A DNA stretch of 64,000 nucleotides from Eubacterium sp. (GTDB lineage Bacteria; Bacillota; Clostridia; Lachnospirales; Lachnospiraceae): NCBI GenBank assembly GCA_017430325.1, contig JAFRNE010000004.1, forward strand, positions 62,001 through 126,000, given 5' to 3'. Positions 53,335 to 62,663 of this stretch are shown here, piece after piece (within the stretch, counting starts at the first letter, position 1; every line of letters begins with the position of its first letter). Position numbers and translations under genes: made by a program. The notes beneath the pieces are model-generated. The model ran no database searches. It saw only the letters and a list, made by a program, of their open reading frames with translations, and had not been told where the DNA came from.

Positions 53335-56074
53335 TTTCCTCTTCCTCTGCTATAGGGAATCTGATTATAACTTTAAAATCATCCTCTTTTATTTCTATCT
53401 TGAATTTACCGCGCATGAGCTCTGTAAGGCTCTTCGCAATAGAAAGTCCGAGGCCGCTTCCCTCAGTAGTTCTTGATTTATCTCCTCTGACAAATCTTTC
53501 CATCAGTTCATCAGGAGACTCTTCAATAGGACGGACACTCGTATTCTCCAGAGTCATTATAGCCTCTTTTCCGTCAGATACAAGTGCAAGATAAACTTTC
53601 GTATCCTCCTTCGAATACTTATAAGCATTGTTAAGGACGTTTTCTGTGATTCTGAAAAGGTGACGTCCATCGGCATTTATCATTACCGGCTTCTTACTTA
53701 TTACACTGACTATCTCGAGCTTCTTGGTCTCGAATCGGTCTATATTTTCACCCACAACCTGATTCAGAAGCTCCGAAAAGTTAAGCCTGATCACATTCAG
53801 CTCTATTTCACCGGAGCTTGCTCTCGAAGCCTCAATAAGGTCTTCTATGAGCTGCTTCAGACGCTGAGACTTACTCTCAAGGATATCCACGTAATTGAGA
53901 AGCTTCTCGTTCTGTATCTCCTCTCTCCTTATCAGTCCGACATAGTTGATGATCGAGGTAAGAGGTGTTTTTATATCATGAGATACGTTTGTAACGAGCT
54001 CGGCCTTCATCCTTTCATCGCGGACGTTCTTCTCAACCGCCTCGTTCAGAGCGTAATTCATGTTATTTATCGTTCTTGCAAGGGTAAGGCTGCTTCCGCT
54101 GATTCCTTCGGTATCAACCTGTGCATCAAGGTTACCGCCTCCGATCTCCTTGGCTGTATTTAAGACTCTGTCGACACCTTCCTCGTTTCGTACAGTCTTG
54201 GAAAGTGACAGCAGATTTATAAGCACAAAGGCGAAATCAATAAGCACGATAAAGCCCGGACTGATATCAAATACCTGAGTTATGATAAGCAGAGCGATAT
54301 TTACCAGAAGGACCATACTTCCTCGGATAAATGCAACCTTTCCGCCTCGTCCCTGTCGGGACGCCATTTCGAACATGCCATTGACCCACTTGGCAAGCTT
54401 AACCGCAATCAGCTCATTAACAAGGACTTTTCTCTTAACACGCCTTATGATCGAGCAGTATATACTGGCCCCTGTAAAATACAGCAGTGTGAAAAGGATT
54501 ATTACTATAACCTTTCTCACGTCCGTCAGACTGCCCTGGTACAGCATATCATTTGTTATATCTTTAAAGAACGGCTTGCAGGTCTTATAAGACAGATATA
54601 AAAATACAAGCCAGAGTAATGTCGGCACTTCCAGATGTGCTTTGTCGATCGGATAAACACTTATGGCATCGCCCCTTACTCTATATTTTTTAACAGCAAA
54701 CCAGAGCAGGATCATAGACGAGAGGAACAACACAGTTACGATCGTAAATACCAGATAATAATGCGGACAGAATATCCTGCAGAAATCATAAAGAAGTCTT
54801 CTCTTATGCTGAAGGCTCTCATCATCCTTCACACCGGTCTTTACTCCGATGATAAACTTGATATTATCGTTTGATAGTCCTGCCTTCTCCTCCTGCTCGG
54901 CAACCCCATAGGTTGTAACATGCTTCTGACCGTCAGAATCAGTATAATAACTGTATTCGTTTTCAGCATCCGCAAAGGTTCGGCTGCTGACTATGGTGTC
55001 ATAATTATGCACTATATTTTCTGCAGCTTCTTCATAGCTTGATGTGTCACTGATAGATGTGAGTCCCGTTTCAACCGAAAAAGTATAAATCTCATAAACA
55101 TCTCCGACACTATACAGATATGCATAGTCGTCAGTCTCACTATACTGGTTGCTCATTCCATAGAAATACTGGACCATATTGTAATAATATTCACCCAGCG
55201 CCATGAAAAGCGTAAACTGCCGACTGTCAAATACAGGTGAAAACAGAACCGCCTCCTCAAGATCCAGATAATCCGAATTGTATACTCTGGAAGCAGGAAC
55301 ATAAATATAATCATTCTCATACAGAACCCTGTTATCCATTACGTCCATATAACCGTAATCGTTCGATCTGTATATATTGGTCGAATCCATTACAACCAGC
55401 ATATCATTTTCTATGATAACTCTATCATTTTCATCGAGATCACTCATGTAATCAGAAAGGATATACGAGTATTCCTCATATATTTCATGGCTTCCCGGCA
55501 TACCGAAATGTTCGATCAATTCAAGATAATCATCAGTACTGATACGGAAAAACTCATCCTCACCGATATATTCATCATAGGAATAATTGAAATACTCATA
55601 TTTCTGATGTCTCTTTCCGTTGTCAGAAATATATGTCGAATCATATATCGATGAAGAGATCATCTCCTCAAGTGATTTTCCATAATATTTTTCCATATCC
55701 GAAACCGAATAGGTTTTTATGGTATCTGCTCCAAGATAAAAATCAAGAGTATACCAGCCATCACCTTCAACCTGGAAAATACTCATATCATTTATCATAA
55801 GGATAGCCTTATCCCTATCAAGGCCGGAAATACTCTTCTCACCCTGTATGATGTTCAGCATGTTTGTAAGGTAGTTTTCAACATCTCTGGTAACCTCAGG
55901 ACTTTCCGCATAGTCACTTTCCGCCTTTATGTCGGTATCAGAGAAATAATTGTTTTTGATGTATCTTGTAAGATAAAGGATAAAAAGAACAGACAATGAA
56001 ATAAAGCCAATAAGTATGAGTATTAGCTTATTGGCTGTATTCTTTATATTCTTTTTTGCTTTTTCCTTTTTCAT
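53315..56074 (-). CDS. Sensor histidine kinase with a large extracellular domain
   Basis: The 919-residue kinase has a membrane helix at 13-35, an outside region of about 390 residues rich in Tyr, Asp and Ser, then about five membrane helices (430-640). A HAMP-like segment follows, then the phospho-acceptor helix VSHDIKTPLTSIINYVG (His near 701), an N box ENVLNNAYKYS near 815 and a G box GSGLGLSIAKSL near 880. The sensing region matches no family known to me. It is encoded four bases after its response regulator and overlaps the AEC gene. Confidence 0.92.
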   Translation of the reverse strand: MKKEKAKKNIKNTANKLILILIGFISLSVLFILYLTRYIKNNYFSDTDIKAESDYAESPEVTRDVENYLTNMLNIIQGEKSISGLDRDKAILMINDMSIFQVEGDGWYTLDFYLGADTIKTYSVSDMEKYYGKSLEEMISSSIYDSTYISDNGKRHQKYEYFNYSYDEYIGEDEFFRISTDDYLELIEHFGMPGSHEIYEEYSYILSDYMSDLDENDRVIIENDMLVVMDSTNIYRSNDYGYMDVMDNRVLYENDYIYVPASRVYNSDYLDLEEAVLFSPVFDSRQFTLFMALGEYYYNMVQYFYGMSNQYSETDDYAYLYSVGDVYEIYTFSVETGLTSISDTSSYEEAAENIVHNYDTIVSSRTFADAENEYSYYTDSDGQKHVTTYGVAEQEEKAGLSNDNIKFIIGVKTGVKDDESLQHKRRLLYDFCRIFCPHYYLVFTIVTVLFLSSMILLWFAVKKYRVRGDAISVYPIDKAHLEVPTLLWLVFLYLSYKTCKPFFKDITNDMLYQGSLTDVRKVIVIILFTLLYFTGASIYCSIIRRVKRKVLVNELIAVKLAKWVNGMFEMASRQGRGGKVAFIRGSMVLLVNIALLIITQVFDISPGFIVLIDFAFVLINLLSLSKTVRNEEGVDRVLNTAKEIGGGNLDAQVDTEGISGSSLTLARTINNMNYALNEAVEKNVRDERMKAELVTNVSHDIKTPLTSIINYVGLIRREEIQNEKLLNYVDILESKSQRLKQLIEDLIEASRASSGEIELNVIRLNFSELLNQVVGENIDRFETKKLEIVSVISKKPVMINADGRHLFRITENVLNNAYKYSKEDTKVYLALVSDGKEAIMTLENTSVRPIEESPDELMERFVRGDKSRTTEGSGLGLSIAKSLTELMRGKFKIEIKEDDFKVIIRFPIAEEEENEQPGV

Positions 56075-56078
56075 AGGC

Positions 56079-56777
56079 CTAAATCTTCTCTAATTTGTAG
56101 CCCTGTCCCCAGACAACCTTAAGATACTTTGGCTCCTTTGGATTGAACTCTATCTTCTCTCTGATGTGTCTGATGTGAACGGCTATGATATTTTCAGAAG
56201 CAAATGCCTCTTCCTTCCATACTGCCTCATATATCTGAGAGGTCGAATAAACCGCATTCATATTTTCCATAAGGAAGCGAAGGATCTGGAACTCGATCGG
56301 AGTGAGTTTGACCTCTTCGTCATCTACTGTTACTGTACGGCTTCTTGTATCAAGAACAAGTCCGCCGCTGACAAGCTTCTCAACATCTGTATTTGATGTA
56401 GAGAGATTGCCGAGAGTTGTATATCTTCTGAGCTGTGACTTAACACGTGCAACAAGCTCAAGAGGATTGAATGGCTTGGTCATATAATCATCTGCTCCGA
56501 CGTTAAGACCAAGTATCTTATCATTATATTCTGACTTTGCAGAAAGCAGGATAACAGGAACATTACTAACCTGTCTTATGCTCTTTACAACCTGGATACC
56601 ATCGATCTTTGGCATCATTATGTCAACCACCAGAAGATGGAAGTCCACCTTCTTTGCTATCTCAAGAGCCTCTTCTCCGTCAAATGCCTTATATACGCTG
56701 TAGCCTTCTGCCTCAAGATAGATTGTTACCGCATCAACTATTTCTTTATCATCATCACAAACAAGAATATTGTACAT
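56079..56777 (-). CDS. OmpR-family response regulator
   Basis: The 232-residue regulator has the receiver acid pocket CDDD (7-10), phospho-acceptor Asp52 in VVDIMMPKIDG, Lys in MTKPFNPLELVARV, and a C-terminal winged helix ending FNPKEPKYLKVVWGQGYKLE. It is encoded first in the operon with the histidine kinase. A possible promoter (TTGACC, 17 bases, TATGTT) lies about 70-100 bases upstream. Confidence 0.95.
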   Translation of the reverse strand: MYNILVCDDDKEIVDAVTIYLEAEGYSVYKAFDGEEALEIAKKVDFHLLVVDIMMPKIDGIQVVKSIRQVSNVPVILLSAKSEYNDKILGLNVGADDYMTKPFNPLELVARVKSQLRRYTTLGNLSTSNTDVEKLVSGGLVLDTRSRTVTVDDEEVKLTPIEFQILRFLMENMNAVYSTSQIYEAVWKEEAFASENIIAVHIRHIREKIEFNPKEPKYLKVVWGQGYKLEKI

Positions 56778-56977
56778 TATCCTACCTCATCTTATATCCC
56801 CGGTTCAAACCGGTTTCAGTCATCAATAGTTCTAAATACGATCCATAACATATAATGTCATCATCAATCGGTCAACTGACGTTACAAATCTTAATAATTA
56901 TACTATCAGACAATCGGCAATATTCATATTAAGACTTTATTAAAAAAAAATCAATAATTCTGTAGCACCACTAAAAA

Positions 56978-57002
56978 CTGCCGGATGGAAACCATCCGGC
57001 AG
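56978..57002. terminator. Bidirectional terminator
   Basis: CTGCCGGATGG (56978-56988) pairs perfectly with CCATCCGGCAG (56992-57002). T-runs follow in both directions (CTTTTTCCCC on plus, TTTTTAG on minus). It ends the Asp-rich membrane protein gene at 57031. Confidence 0.9.
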
Positions 57003-57030
57003 CTTTTTCCCCTGTTTGAATAATCAGTGA

Positions 57031-57279
57031 TTATGCCTCTACAGTATCAGTATCAGCCTTAACATCCTCTGTGATCTCCTGATCATCATCAAAGAAATCA
57101 TCATCGAAATCATCATCAAACTCATCAAAGTCATCAAGATAATCAGGTGTGAGATACTTATAAACTGCAACTGCGATACCAACAATTATTGTGATAACAC
57201 CAACAATAATCGCAACAGAGAGGAACGCGTTTTTTGCGCTCTCAACAGGCTCGTCATTTCTCTTTTCTACATCGTTCAT
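57031..57279 (-). CDS. Small membrane protein with an Asp-rich tail
   Basis: The 82-residue protein has a charged N-terminus, one membrane helix (about residues 18-42: AFLSVAIIVGVITIIVGIAV) and a cytoplasmic or outer tail with three Asp/Phe blocks (DDFDEFDDDFDDDFFDDD). The ATG at 57277-57279 follows AAAGGTGGG. The function is unknown. It lies between the two-component operon and pcrA, on its own transcript. Confidence 0.7.
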   Translation of the reverse strand: MNDVEKRNDEPVESAKNAFLSVAIIVGVITIIVGIAVAVYKYLTPDYLDDFDEFDDDFDDDFFDDDQEITEDVKADTDTVEA

Positions 57280-57393
57280 TTGATTACCCACCTTTCAACA
57301 AATAATATAGTGTATTTAGTATAACACAGCATCTTGTATTATTCCATATAAAAATCAGAAAATTTATACATTTTTCACAAATTGGAGCATTAG

Positions 57394-59736
57394 TTAAAGC
57401 TTCTTCAGTCTGGCAAGGGAAGCAAACATTTTCTTCTCTCCGACTCTGTCAAAATCGACCACAACTTCATAGTCGCTGCCGGTCTTAACTATCTCTTTTA
57501 CGGTGCCTTTACCGAACTTAATATGCTTTACGGTATCTCCCACCGCATAATCGATATCACCACCGGAAGGCATACCCTTCAGACTGTCAAGCGATACGCT
57601 TCCATAAGGTTTTACACTCGGTACTGCCGCAGGACGTTTCTTCGCAGGTGCAGTTCCGTAACTGCTTGAACCACCGTCATATCCTCCATAGGATCCACCT
57701 CCGAATCCCGATGATCCGCCTCTGTTTCCGAAACTGCTCGAACCGTAAGAATAATCGTCATCATAGGAACCTCTTCGTGAGGCGAATTCGTTTCTCTGCA
57801 TATAGCCAGGCGCTCTCTCACCTCTGCGGATAAGAAGGTTCTTCGGTATCTCTCCGATAAAGCGTGATTCTTTGCCGTAATTTCTGCTTCCGTTGATCAT
57901 TCTTGTTGATGCGCCACTGAGACGAAGCTCTTTCATCGCTCTCGTAATACCAACGTAGCAAAGTCTTCTCTCTTCTTCAAGTGCATCCGGATCATCTGAA
58001 TCAAGGGCCATTCCGCTCGGGAACAGTCTCTCTTCCATACCAACCATAAATACATAAGGGAACTCAAGTCCCTTCGCACTGTGGAGAGTCATGAGTGACA
58101 CTCTGTCATCCTGCTCGATTCCGGTATCGGCATCTGCAACAAGTGATATTTCCTCAAGGAGTTCTGTAAGGTTTGGTGCCTCAGCACCCTCCTCGTAGTT
58201 AACGATCTTATTCTTCAGCTCTTCAAGGTTTTCAAGCCTTGACTTTGCCTCATCGGTACCCTCAGCCTTAAGGATATTTGCGTAATCTGTCTTCTCGAGC
58301 ACCGCATCATAGAGAGCTGTCAGACCTTCCCTGTTGTAAATATCAGTCAGGCTGTAAATAAGATCCGTAAAGTTCTTGATCTTTGCTGCCGCCCTCTGTG
58401 CGCCCGGTATTTCCTCGACCATATCCATGGCACTGAACATATCGATATTGTTCTGATATGCGTATTCAACGATCCTGTTGACGGTTGTATCACCGATACC
58501 GCGGCGAGGTGTATTTATTATCCTTCTGATTGAAATCTCATCATCTCTGTTATGAACAGCCTTCAGATAACCAAGGACATCCCTGATCTCTTTTCTGTCA
58601 TAGAAACCGGTTCCGCCAACAAGCTTGTACGGAACGCCTGCCATAATGAGTTTTTCTTCTATGATACGTGACTGATTGTTTGTTCTGTAAAGGACAGCCA
58701 TATCGGACAGGCTCTCGCCCTGACCGTTAAGCACTTCTATCCTTCTGACGACATTTTCAGCCTCGCTGTATTCGTTATCAAAGCATTCGTAGACGACCTT
58801 CTCGCCGTCCTCCTTATTTGTCCAGAGCCGCTTATCCTTACGGCCTTCGTTATTTGCGATAACACCGTTCGCGGCATTCAGGATATTTGCAGTTGAACGG
58901 TAATTCTGCTCCAGCTTTACCACCTTGGCATCCGGATATTCCTCTTCGAAGTTGAGGATGTTGTAAATATTTGCGCCTCTGAACTTATAGATGGACTGAT
59001 CGTCGTCACCTACAACACAGAGGTTGCGGTATTTCTCTGCAAGCATCTTAACGAGCATAAACTGAGTATGGTTTGTATCCTGATACTCATCCACCATGAT
59101 ATATCTGAAACGATTCTGATATATCTCAAGGATCTCCGGATGATGTTCGAAGAGCTCTATAGTCTTAAATATAAGATCATCAAAATCAAGCGCATTATTC
59201 TGCTTAAGGCGCTTCTGGTATTCACGATAAACCTCTGCTATCTTCTGACTTCTGAAATTATAGCCCTGCTGCTTTTCGTATTTGTCAGGTGTGAGATACT
59301 CTTCCTTCGCCTTTGAAATAGCAGACAGCATACCTCTCTCCGGATACTGCTTAGGGTCAAGATTCAGAAGCTTCAGAACCTCTCTTACAACAGTCTTCTG
59401 TTCATCCGTATCATATATTGTGAAATTGTTATTTCCGCCGAGAACTTCCATATGTCTGCGGAGTATCCTTACACACATGGAATGAAATGTACTTACCCAG
59501 ACGCTTTCCGCACCGAAGCCTACGATCTTGTCGACACGGTCTCTCATCTCGTTTGCAGCCTTATTTGTGAATGTGATAGCCAGTATGTTGTATGGATTAA
59601 CTGACTTATCCTCTATGAGATGAGCTATCCTATGGGTGAGCACGCGGGTCTTACCGCTTCCGGCTCCTGCTAAAATAAGAAGAGGCCCCTCGGTATACGA
59701 GCAGGCCTCGTCTTGAAATTTATTCAGCCCTTCCAT
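57394..59736 (-). CDS. pcrA: ATP-dependent DNA helicase PcrA/UvrD
   Basis: The 780-residue superfamily 1A helicase begins GLNKFQDEACSYTEGPLLIL, with Walker A AGAGSGKTRV near residue 23, DEYQDTN (motif II) near 218, GDDDQSIYKFRGA (motif III), LEQNYRST, and VSLMTLHSAKGLEFPYVFM and EEERRLCYVGITRA near 545-600. A Gly/Ser/Tyr-rich linker (about 660-710) leads to the C-terminal Tudor-like domain (VGDTVKHIKFGKGTVKEIV) that contacts RNA polymerase. It acts in repair and replication restart. The start overlaps the stop of the PspA-family gene (TAATG). Confidence 0.97.
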   Translation of the reverse strand: MEGLNKFQDEACSYTEGPLLILAGAGSGKTRVLTHRIAHLIEDKSVNPYNILAITFTNKAANEMRDRVDKIVGFGAESVWVSTFHSMCVRILRRHMEVLGGNNNFTIYDTDEQKTVVREVLKLLNLDPKQYPERGMLSAISKAKEEYLTPDKYEKQQGYNFRSQKIAEVYREYQKRLKQNNALDFDDLIFKTIELFEHHPEILEIYQNRFRYIMVDEYQDTNHTQFMLVKMLAEKYRNLCVVGDDDQSIYKFRGANIYNILNFEEEYPDAKVVKLEQNYRSTANILNAANGVIANNEGRKDKRLWTNKEDGEKVVYECFDNEYSEAENVVRRIEVLNGQGESLSDMAVLYRTNNQSRIIEEKLIMAGVPYKLVGGTGFYDRKEIRDVLGYLKAVHNRDDEISIRRIINTPRRGIGDTTVNRIVEYAYQNNIDMFSAMDMVEEIPGAQRAAAKIKNFTDLIYSLTDIYNREGLTALYDAVLEKTDYANILKAEGTDEAKSRLENLEELKNKIVNYEEGAEAPNLTELLEEISLVADADTGIEQDDRVSLMTLHSAKGLEFPYVFMVGMEERLFPSGMALDSDDPDALEEERRLCYVGITRAMKELRLSGASTRMINGSRNYGKESRFIGEIPKNLLIRRGERAPGYMQRNEFASRRGSYDDDYSYGSSSFGNRGGSSGFGGGSYGGYDGGSSSYGTAPAKKRPAAVPSVKPYGSVSLDSLKGMPSGGDIDYAVGDTVKHIKFGKGTVKEIVKTGSDYEVVVDFDRVGEKKMFASLARLKKL

Positions 59737-60452
59737 TACTCAGCTGATACTGTTCCCTCTTCAGCGGCTGCACCCATACCAAGCTTTGCCTTGATAGCTG
59801 CAAGCTCATCCTGAACGGCTGCATCAGGTGCTGCATCATATTTGCTTGCAAGATTTTCAATCTCATTGCTTGCTGTTGACTGATTAAGCTCTGTCATAGC
59901 ATTTGCAGAATCGAGCATAGCATTTGCCTTTGCTTCCATACGCTCAAATGCTGCCATGCTTGTTGCAGAATCACTTACTGTAGAAGTAAGATTGTTGATA
60001 CGCTGCTGAGTCTTAGCAACCTTGATCTTAGCCTTGATAGCATCTCTTCTTGCATCAAGCTCATTAATATCATTAACAAGTTTATCATGCATCTGACGCA
60101 TCTTCATTGCGTTAGCTGCTGCAACATCGTATGTCTGCTGGAGACTTGCCTGCTTTGTAGCGAGCTTGTTCTTCTCCTGAAGGAACTTTGCTGCATCCTC
60201 GTCGTTTCCTGCAAGAACTGCCTTCTCGGCATACGCCTGCATCTCAGCGATCTCCTTATTGCACTCATCGAGCTCTCTCTTGCATCTCTGCTCATCAGCC
60301 ATAACAGCTGCTGTCTCTTCCTTAACCTTGCCAAGATCTGCAGTAAGATTTCTCATTGTCTGGTCGATCATCTTCTCAGGATCTTCTGCCTTGTCAAGAA
60401 GCGCATTGATATTTGCTGCCATGATATCCTTGAATCTTGCTAAAATTCCCAT
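59736..60452 (-). CDS. PspA/IM30 family protein
   Basis: The 238-residue protein is a long coiled coil with the family start MGILARFKDIMAANINALLD and EDPEKMIDQTMRNLTADLGK. PspA/Vipp1 proteins form ESCRT-III-like rods on the inner membrane face during envelope stress. The Ala-rich end (GMGAAAEEGTVSAE) is unremarkable. Co-expression with pcrA, through a one-base overlap, is unusual. Confidence 0.93.
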   Translation of the reverse strand: MGILARFKDIMAANINALLDKAEDPEKMIDQTMRNLTADLGKVKEETAAVMADEQRCKRELDECNKEIAEMQAYAEKAVLAGNDEDAAKFLQEKNKLATKQASLQQTYDVAAANAMKMRQMHDKLVNDINELDARRDAIKAKIKVAKTQQRINNLTSTVSDSATSMAAFERMEAKANAMLDSANAMTELNQSTASNEIENLASKYDAAPDAAVQDELAAIKAKLGMGAAAEEGTVSAE

Positions 60453-60501
60453 TTTTTTATAACTCCTCCTTTAATCTTATAAATATTTTTCAAGTGGTAT
60501 T

Positions 60502-60530
60502 ATTATAGCCTAATTCGGCATATTTTACAA
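60502..60530 (-). promoter_or_regulatory. Promoter of the pspA-like/pcrA operon
   Basis: Minus-strand TTGTAA (60530-60525), 17 bases, TATAAT (60507-60502), 50 bases before the start codon. Confidence 0.75.
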
Positions 60531-60564
60531 TATTTATGTAGTGGAAGTTTTTGCTTATCTAGCA

Positions 60565-61428
60565 TTATTTCAGCTTGTTGGTCACTGTCTTAAGATGCTC
60601 GGCCAGCTGCTTATCATCTACTGTATAATGCGGAACACTTGTGGCTGATTTTGGCAATTCGTGTCCATAGCGCTCATTAAGTATCATCTCTCCTGTTTTC
60701 GCATCTATAAACTCAATATCCACATATTCACTGGTTCCGGTGTAACCTCCGGCCCCTGTGCTGTATTTGCCGTAATTTTCTTTCCACAATCCATATCTGC
60801 AGAGGATAACCATATCCAGTTCTTCCATATCTGCCGCTGTCGGTTTCGCAACCGCCCAATTGGTTATGGAATATATTCTCGCACCAGACCAGGCTATCGG
60901 CCTGGCCTCAACCTTATCGGCTACTCCCTCAGAATAATCTGCCAGCCTCAGGCATATCCATGATTTGTCTCTTATCTGCGTCCTTCCGTTTGCCGGAGGA
61001 TTGATCTCCGGGATACCTTGTCCCTCAACCCACTTTGTATCAAATATTCCTGCAGCCTTTGCTACTGCCTTCAGATCTTCCGTCTGCTTATCATTCAGCA
61101 ACGGTGCCGGCGGATATTCTGTTGATTTTGAAATCGCAAGATATGTCACACCAATAAAAATAACAAGTATTATGATAGGTGTGATCGTCCAGCCTTTTGA
61201 CAGCGGATATCCCGCCGCCGCAAACTTCTTCCTCGGAAGGATCATAAGCATCAGTGCCAATGCGACCAGCGCCACTCCACCGATAAAGCATCCTATAGCC
61301 ACTCCCTTTGATATGTAATAATGCTCACTTTTTAATATAGGCATTATCATAGTCAGAGCAAGAAAAACCCCACCGATAAACATATACATCGCAATTATCA
61401 GTTTCGCTACATAACCACCTTTTTTCAT
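60565..61428 (-). CDS. Membrane protein of unknown function with an outside domain
   Basis: The 287-residue protein has three membrane helices (about residues 8-30, 42-64 and 80-100) and a C-terminal soluble part of about 185 residues. That part contains WICLRLADYSEGVADKVEAR and LDMVILCRYGLWKENYGKYS. I do not recognise a family. The start follows GGGTGGTTCTAT. It is followed by the pspA-like gene, 112 bases away with its own promoter. Confidence 0.65.
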   Translation of the reverse strand: MKKGGYVAKLIIAMYMFIGGVFLALTMIMPILKSEHYYISKGVAIGCFIGGVALVALALMLMILPRKKFAAAGYPLSKGWTITPIIILVIFIGVTYLAISKSTEYPPAPLLNDKQTEDLKAVAKAAGIFDTKWVEGQGIPEINPPANGRTQIRDKSWICLRLADYSEGVADKVEARPIAWSGARIYSITNWAVAKPTAADMEELDMVILCRYGLWKENYGKYSTGAGGYTGTSEYVDIEFIDAKTGEMILNERYGHELPKSATSVPHYTVDDKQLAEHLKTVTNKLK

Positions 61429-61593
61429 ATAGAACCACCCACTCTCTTATAACAAAAAAACCTCCGGATACTATATCCTAACCCCTATCCAACTACTATT
61501 ATTTTGGCATATTTTTATTAATGTTGCAACCGATCTGCGCATCACCTCCATATTAAATATTCATCGCAACCTCAAAATATTACTTATAAAAAA

Positions 61594-61633
61594 AGAGATT
61601 CACACACTGCCTCTCGGCGCTGTATGAATCTCT
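61594..61633 (-). terminator. Terminator of the second AEC transporter gene
   Basis: AGAGATT pairs with AATCTCT and the pairing continues inwards. On the minus strand it is followed by TTTTTTTATAAG. Apart from this, 61429-61662 holds only a 23-codon frame of no apparent meaning. Confidence 0.85.
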
Positions 61634-61662
61634 GATACGAACTATATTAAAGCTCCCTTTTT

Positions 61663-62583
61663 TTATATTGACGTAAACAGAACCATAAGTCCTGTAATAG
61701 TTCCTATCGATACAATAGTACTTACGGTGATCGCACTTGAAAGAAGTGTTGTATTCTCTCCCATCTTCTCTGACTGGATAAGCGGAAGGTTTCCCACAGG
61801 CATCGCAGCCATAAGGCAGAGACTGAGCACTGCAACCTCGTCGATATTAAGCGCTCTCAGGATGAAAAATACAGCCACAGGTATCGCAATCATTCTGACA
61901 ATGATATATCCCCAGATCTGCGGGATCTTGAAGCCTCTCACAATATCTGAACGAGCGATTGAAACACCCAGCAGTGCCATGGACATAAATACAGTTGCAT
62001 TTCCTATATAAGTAACGCTTCCGCTGATAACCTGCGGAGGAGTGAATTTGAACCAGCAGACAACAAGCGCCAGCAGCGCCATTATGGTTCCCGGGCTGAA
62101 GACCTTAAGTATGTTCATCTTCTCCTTGCCCTTGCTGAGCACGACGATTCCGTGTGTATAGAACAGGAATGCATACATTACATTGCAGACAACCACGTAA
62201 AGGATTGCTTTTTCAGGAAGGATCGCTTTTGCAACCGGAATACCGATAAAGCCTACATTTGTATAAACTGTCATCAGATTGAAGAATCTTCTGTCGTCCT
62301 TCTTTGCCCGCAGTATGACCGGAATGATAAAACCAAGTATCATAAGAGCCGCGTAGAATGCCACACCGATTATCACCGCTTCAATAAGCTCCTTGTGTGT
62401 CGGCGTTACATTTCCCGTTAGGATAGATGAAAGGATAAGTGCCGGATTACAGATGTCCATTACTATGGCTGACATTCTCTGCGAAACCGTATTATCAACT
62501 ATCTTTCTTTTGTATAAATATATTCCTACAGCGACGAGTATGGCTATAACTCCCATCTGCTGCAATATAACCGAGATGCTCAT
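61663..62583 (-). CDS. AEC family transporter, second copy
   Basis: The 306-residue protein has ten predicted membrane helices, with MDICNPALILSSIL, TVYTNVGFIGIPVAKAIL and LPLIQSEKMGENTTLLSSAI, motifs of the AEC family. It is only distantly similar to the transporter at 52375, and no regulator gene adjoins it. The substrate is unknown; malate or similar organic acids are typical. Confidence 0.9.
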   Translation of the reverse strand: MSISVILQQMGVIAILVAVGIYLYKRKIVDNTVSQRMSAIVMDICNPALILSSILTGNVTPTHKELIEAVIIGVAFYAALMILGFIIPVILRAKKDDRRFFNLMTVYTNVGFIGIPVAKAILPEKAILYVVVCNVMYAFLFYTHGIVVLSKGKEKMNILKVFSPGTIMALLALVVCWFKFTPPQVISGSVTYIGNATVFMSMALLGVSIARSDIVRGFKIPQIWGYIIVRMIAIPVAVFFILRALNIDEVAVLSLCLMAAMPVGNLPLIQSEKMGENTTLLSSAITVSTIVSIGTITGLMVLFTSI

Positions 62584-62663
62584 ATATTACCTCCGTATCA
62601 AAAAATCCAGTTTATGATACCATAAATCCCGACATATGCAAGTAAGTTTATAAAATATATTTT

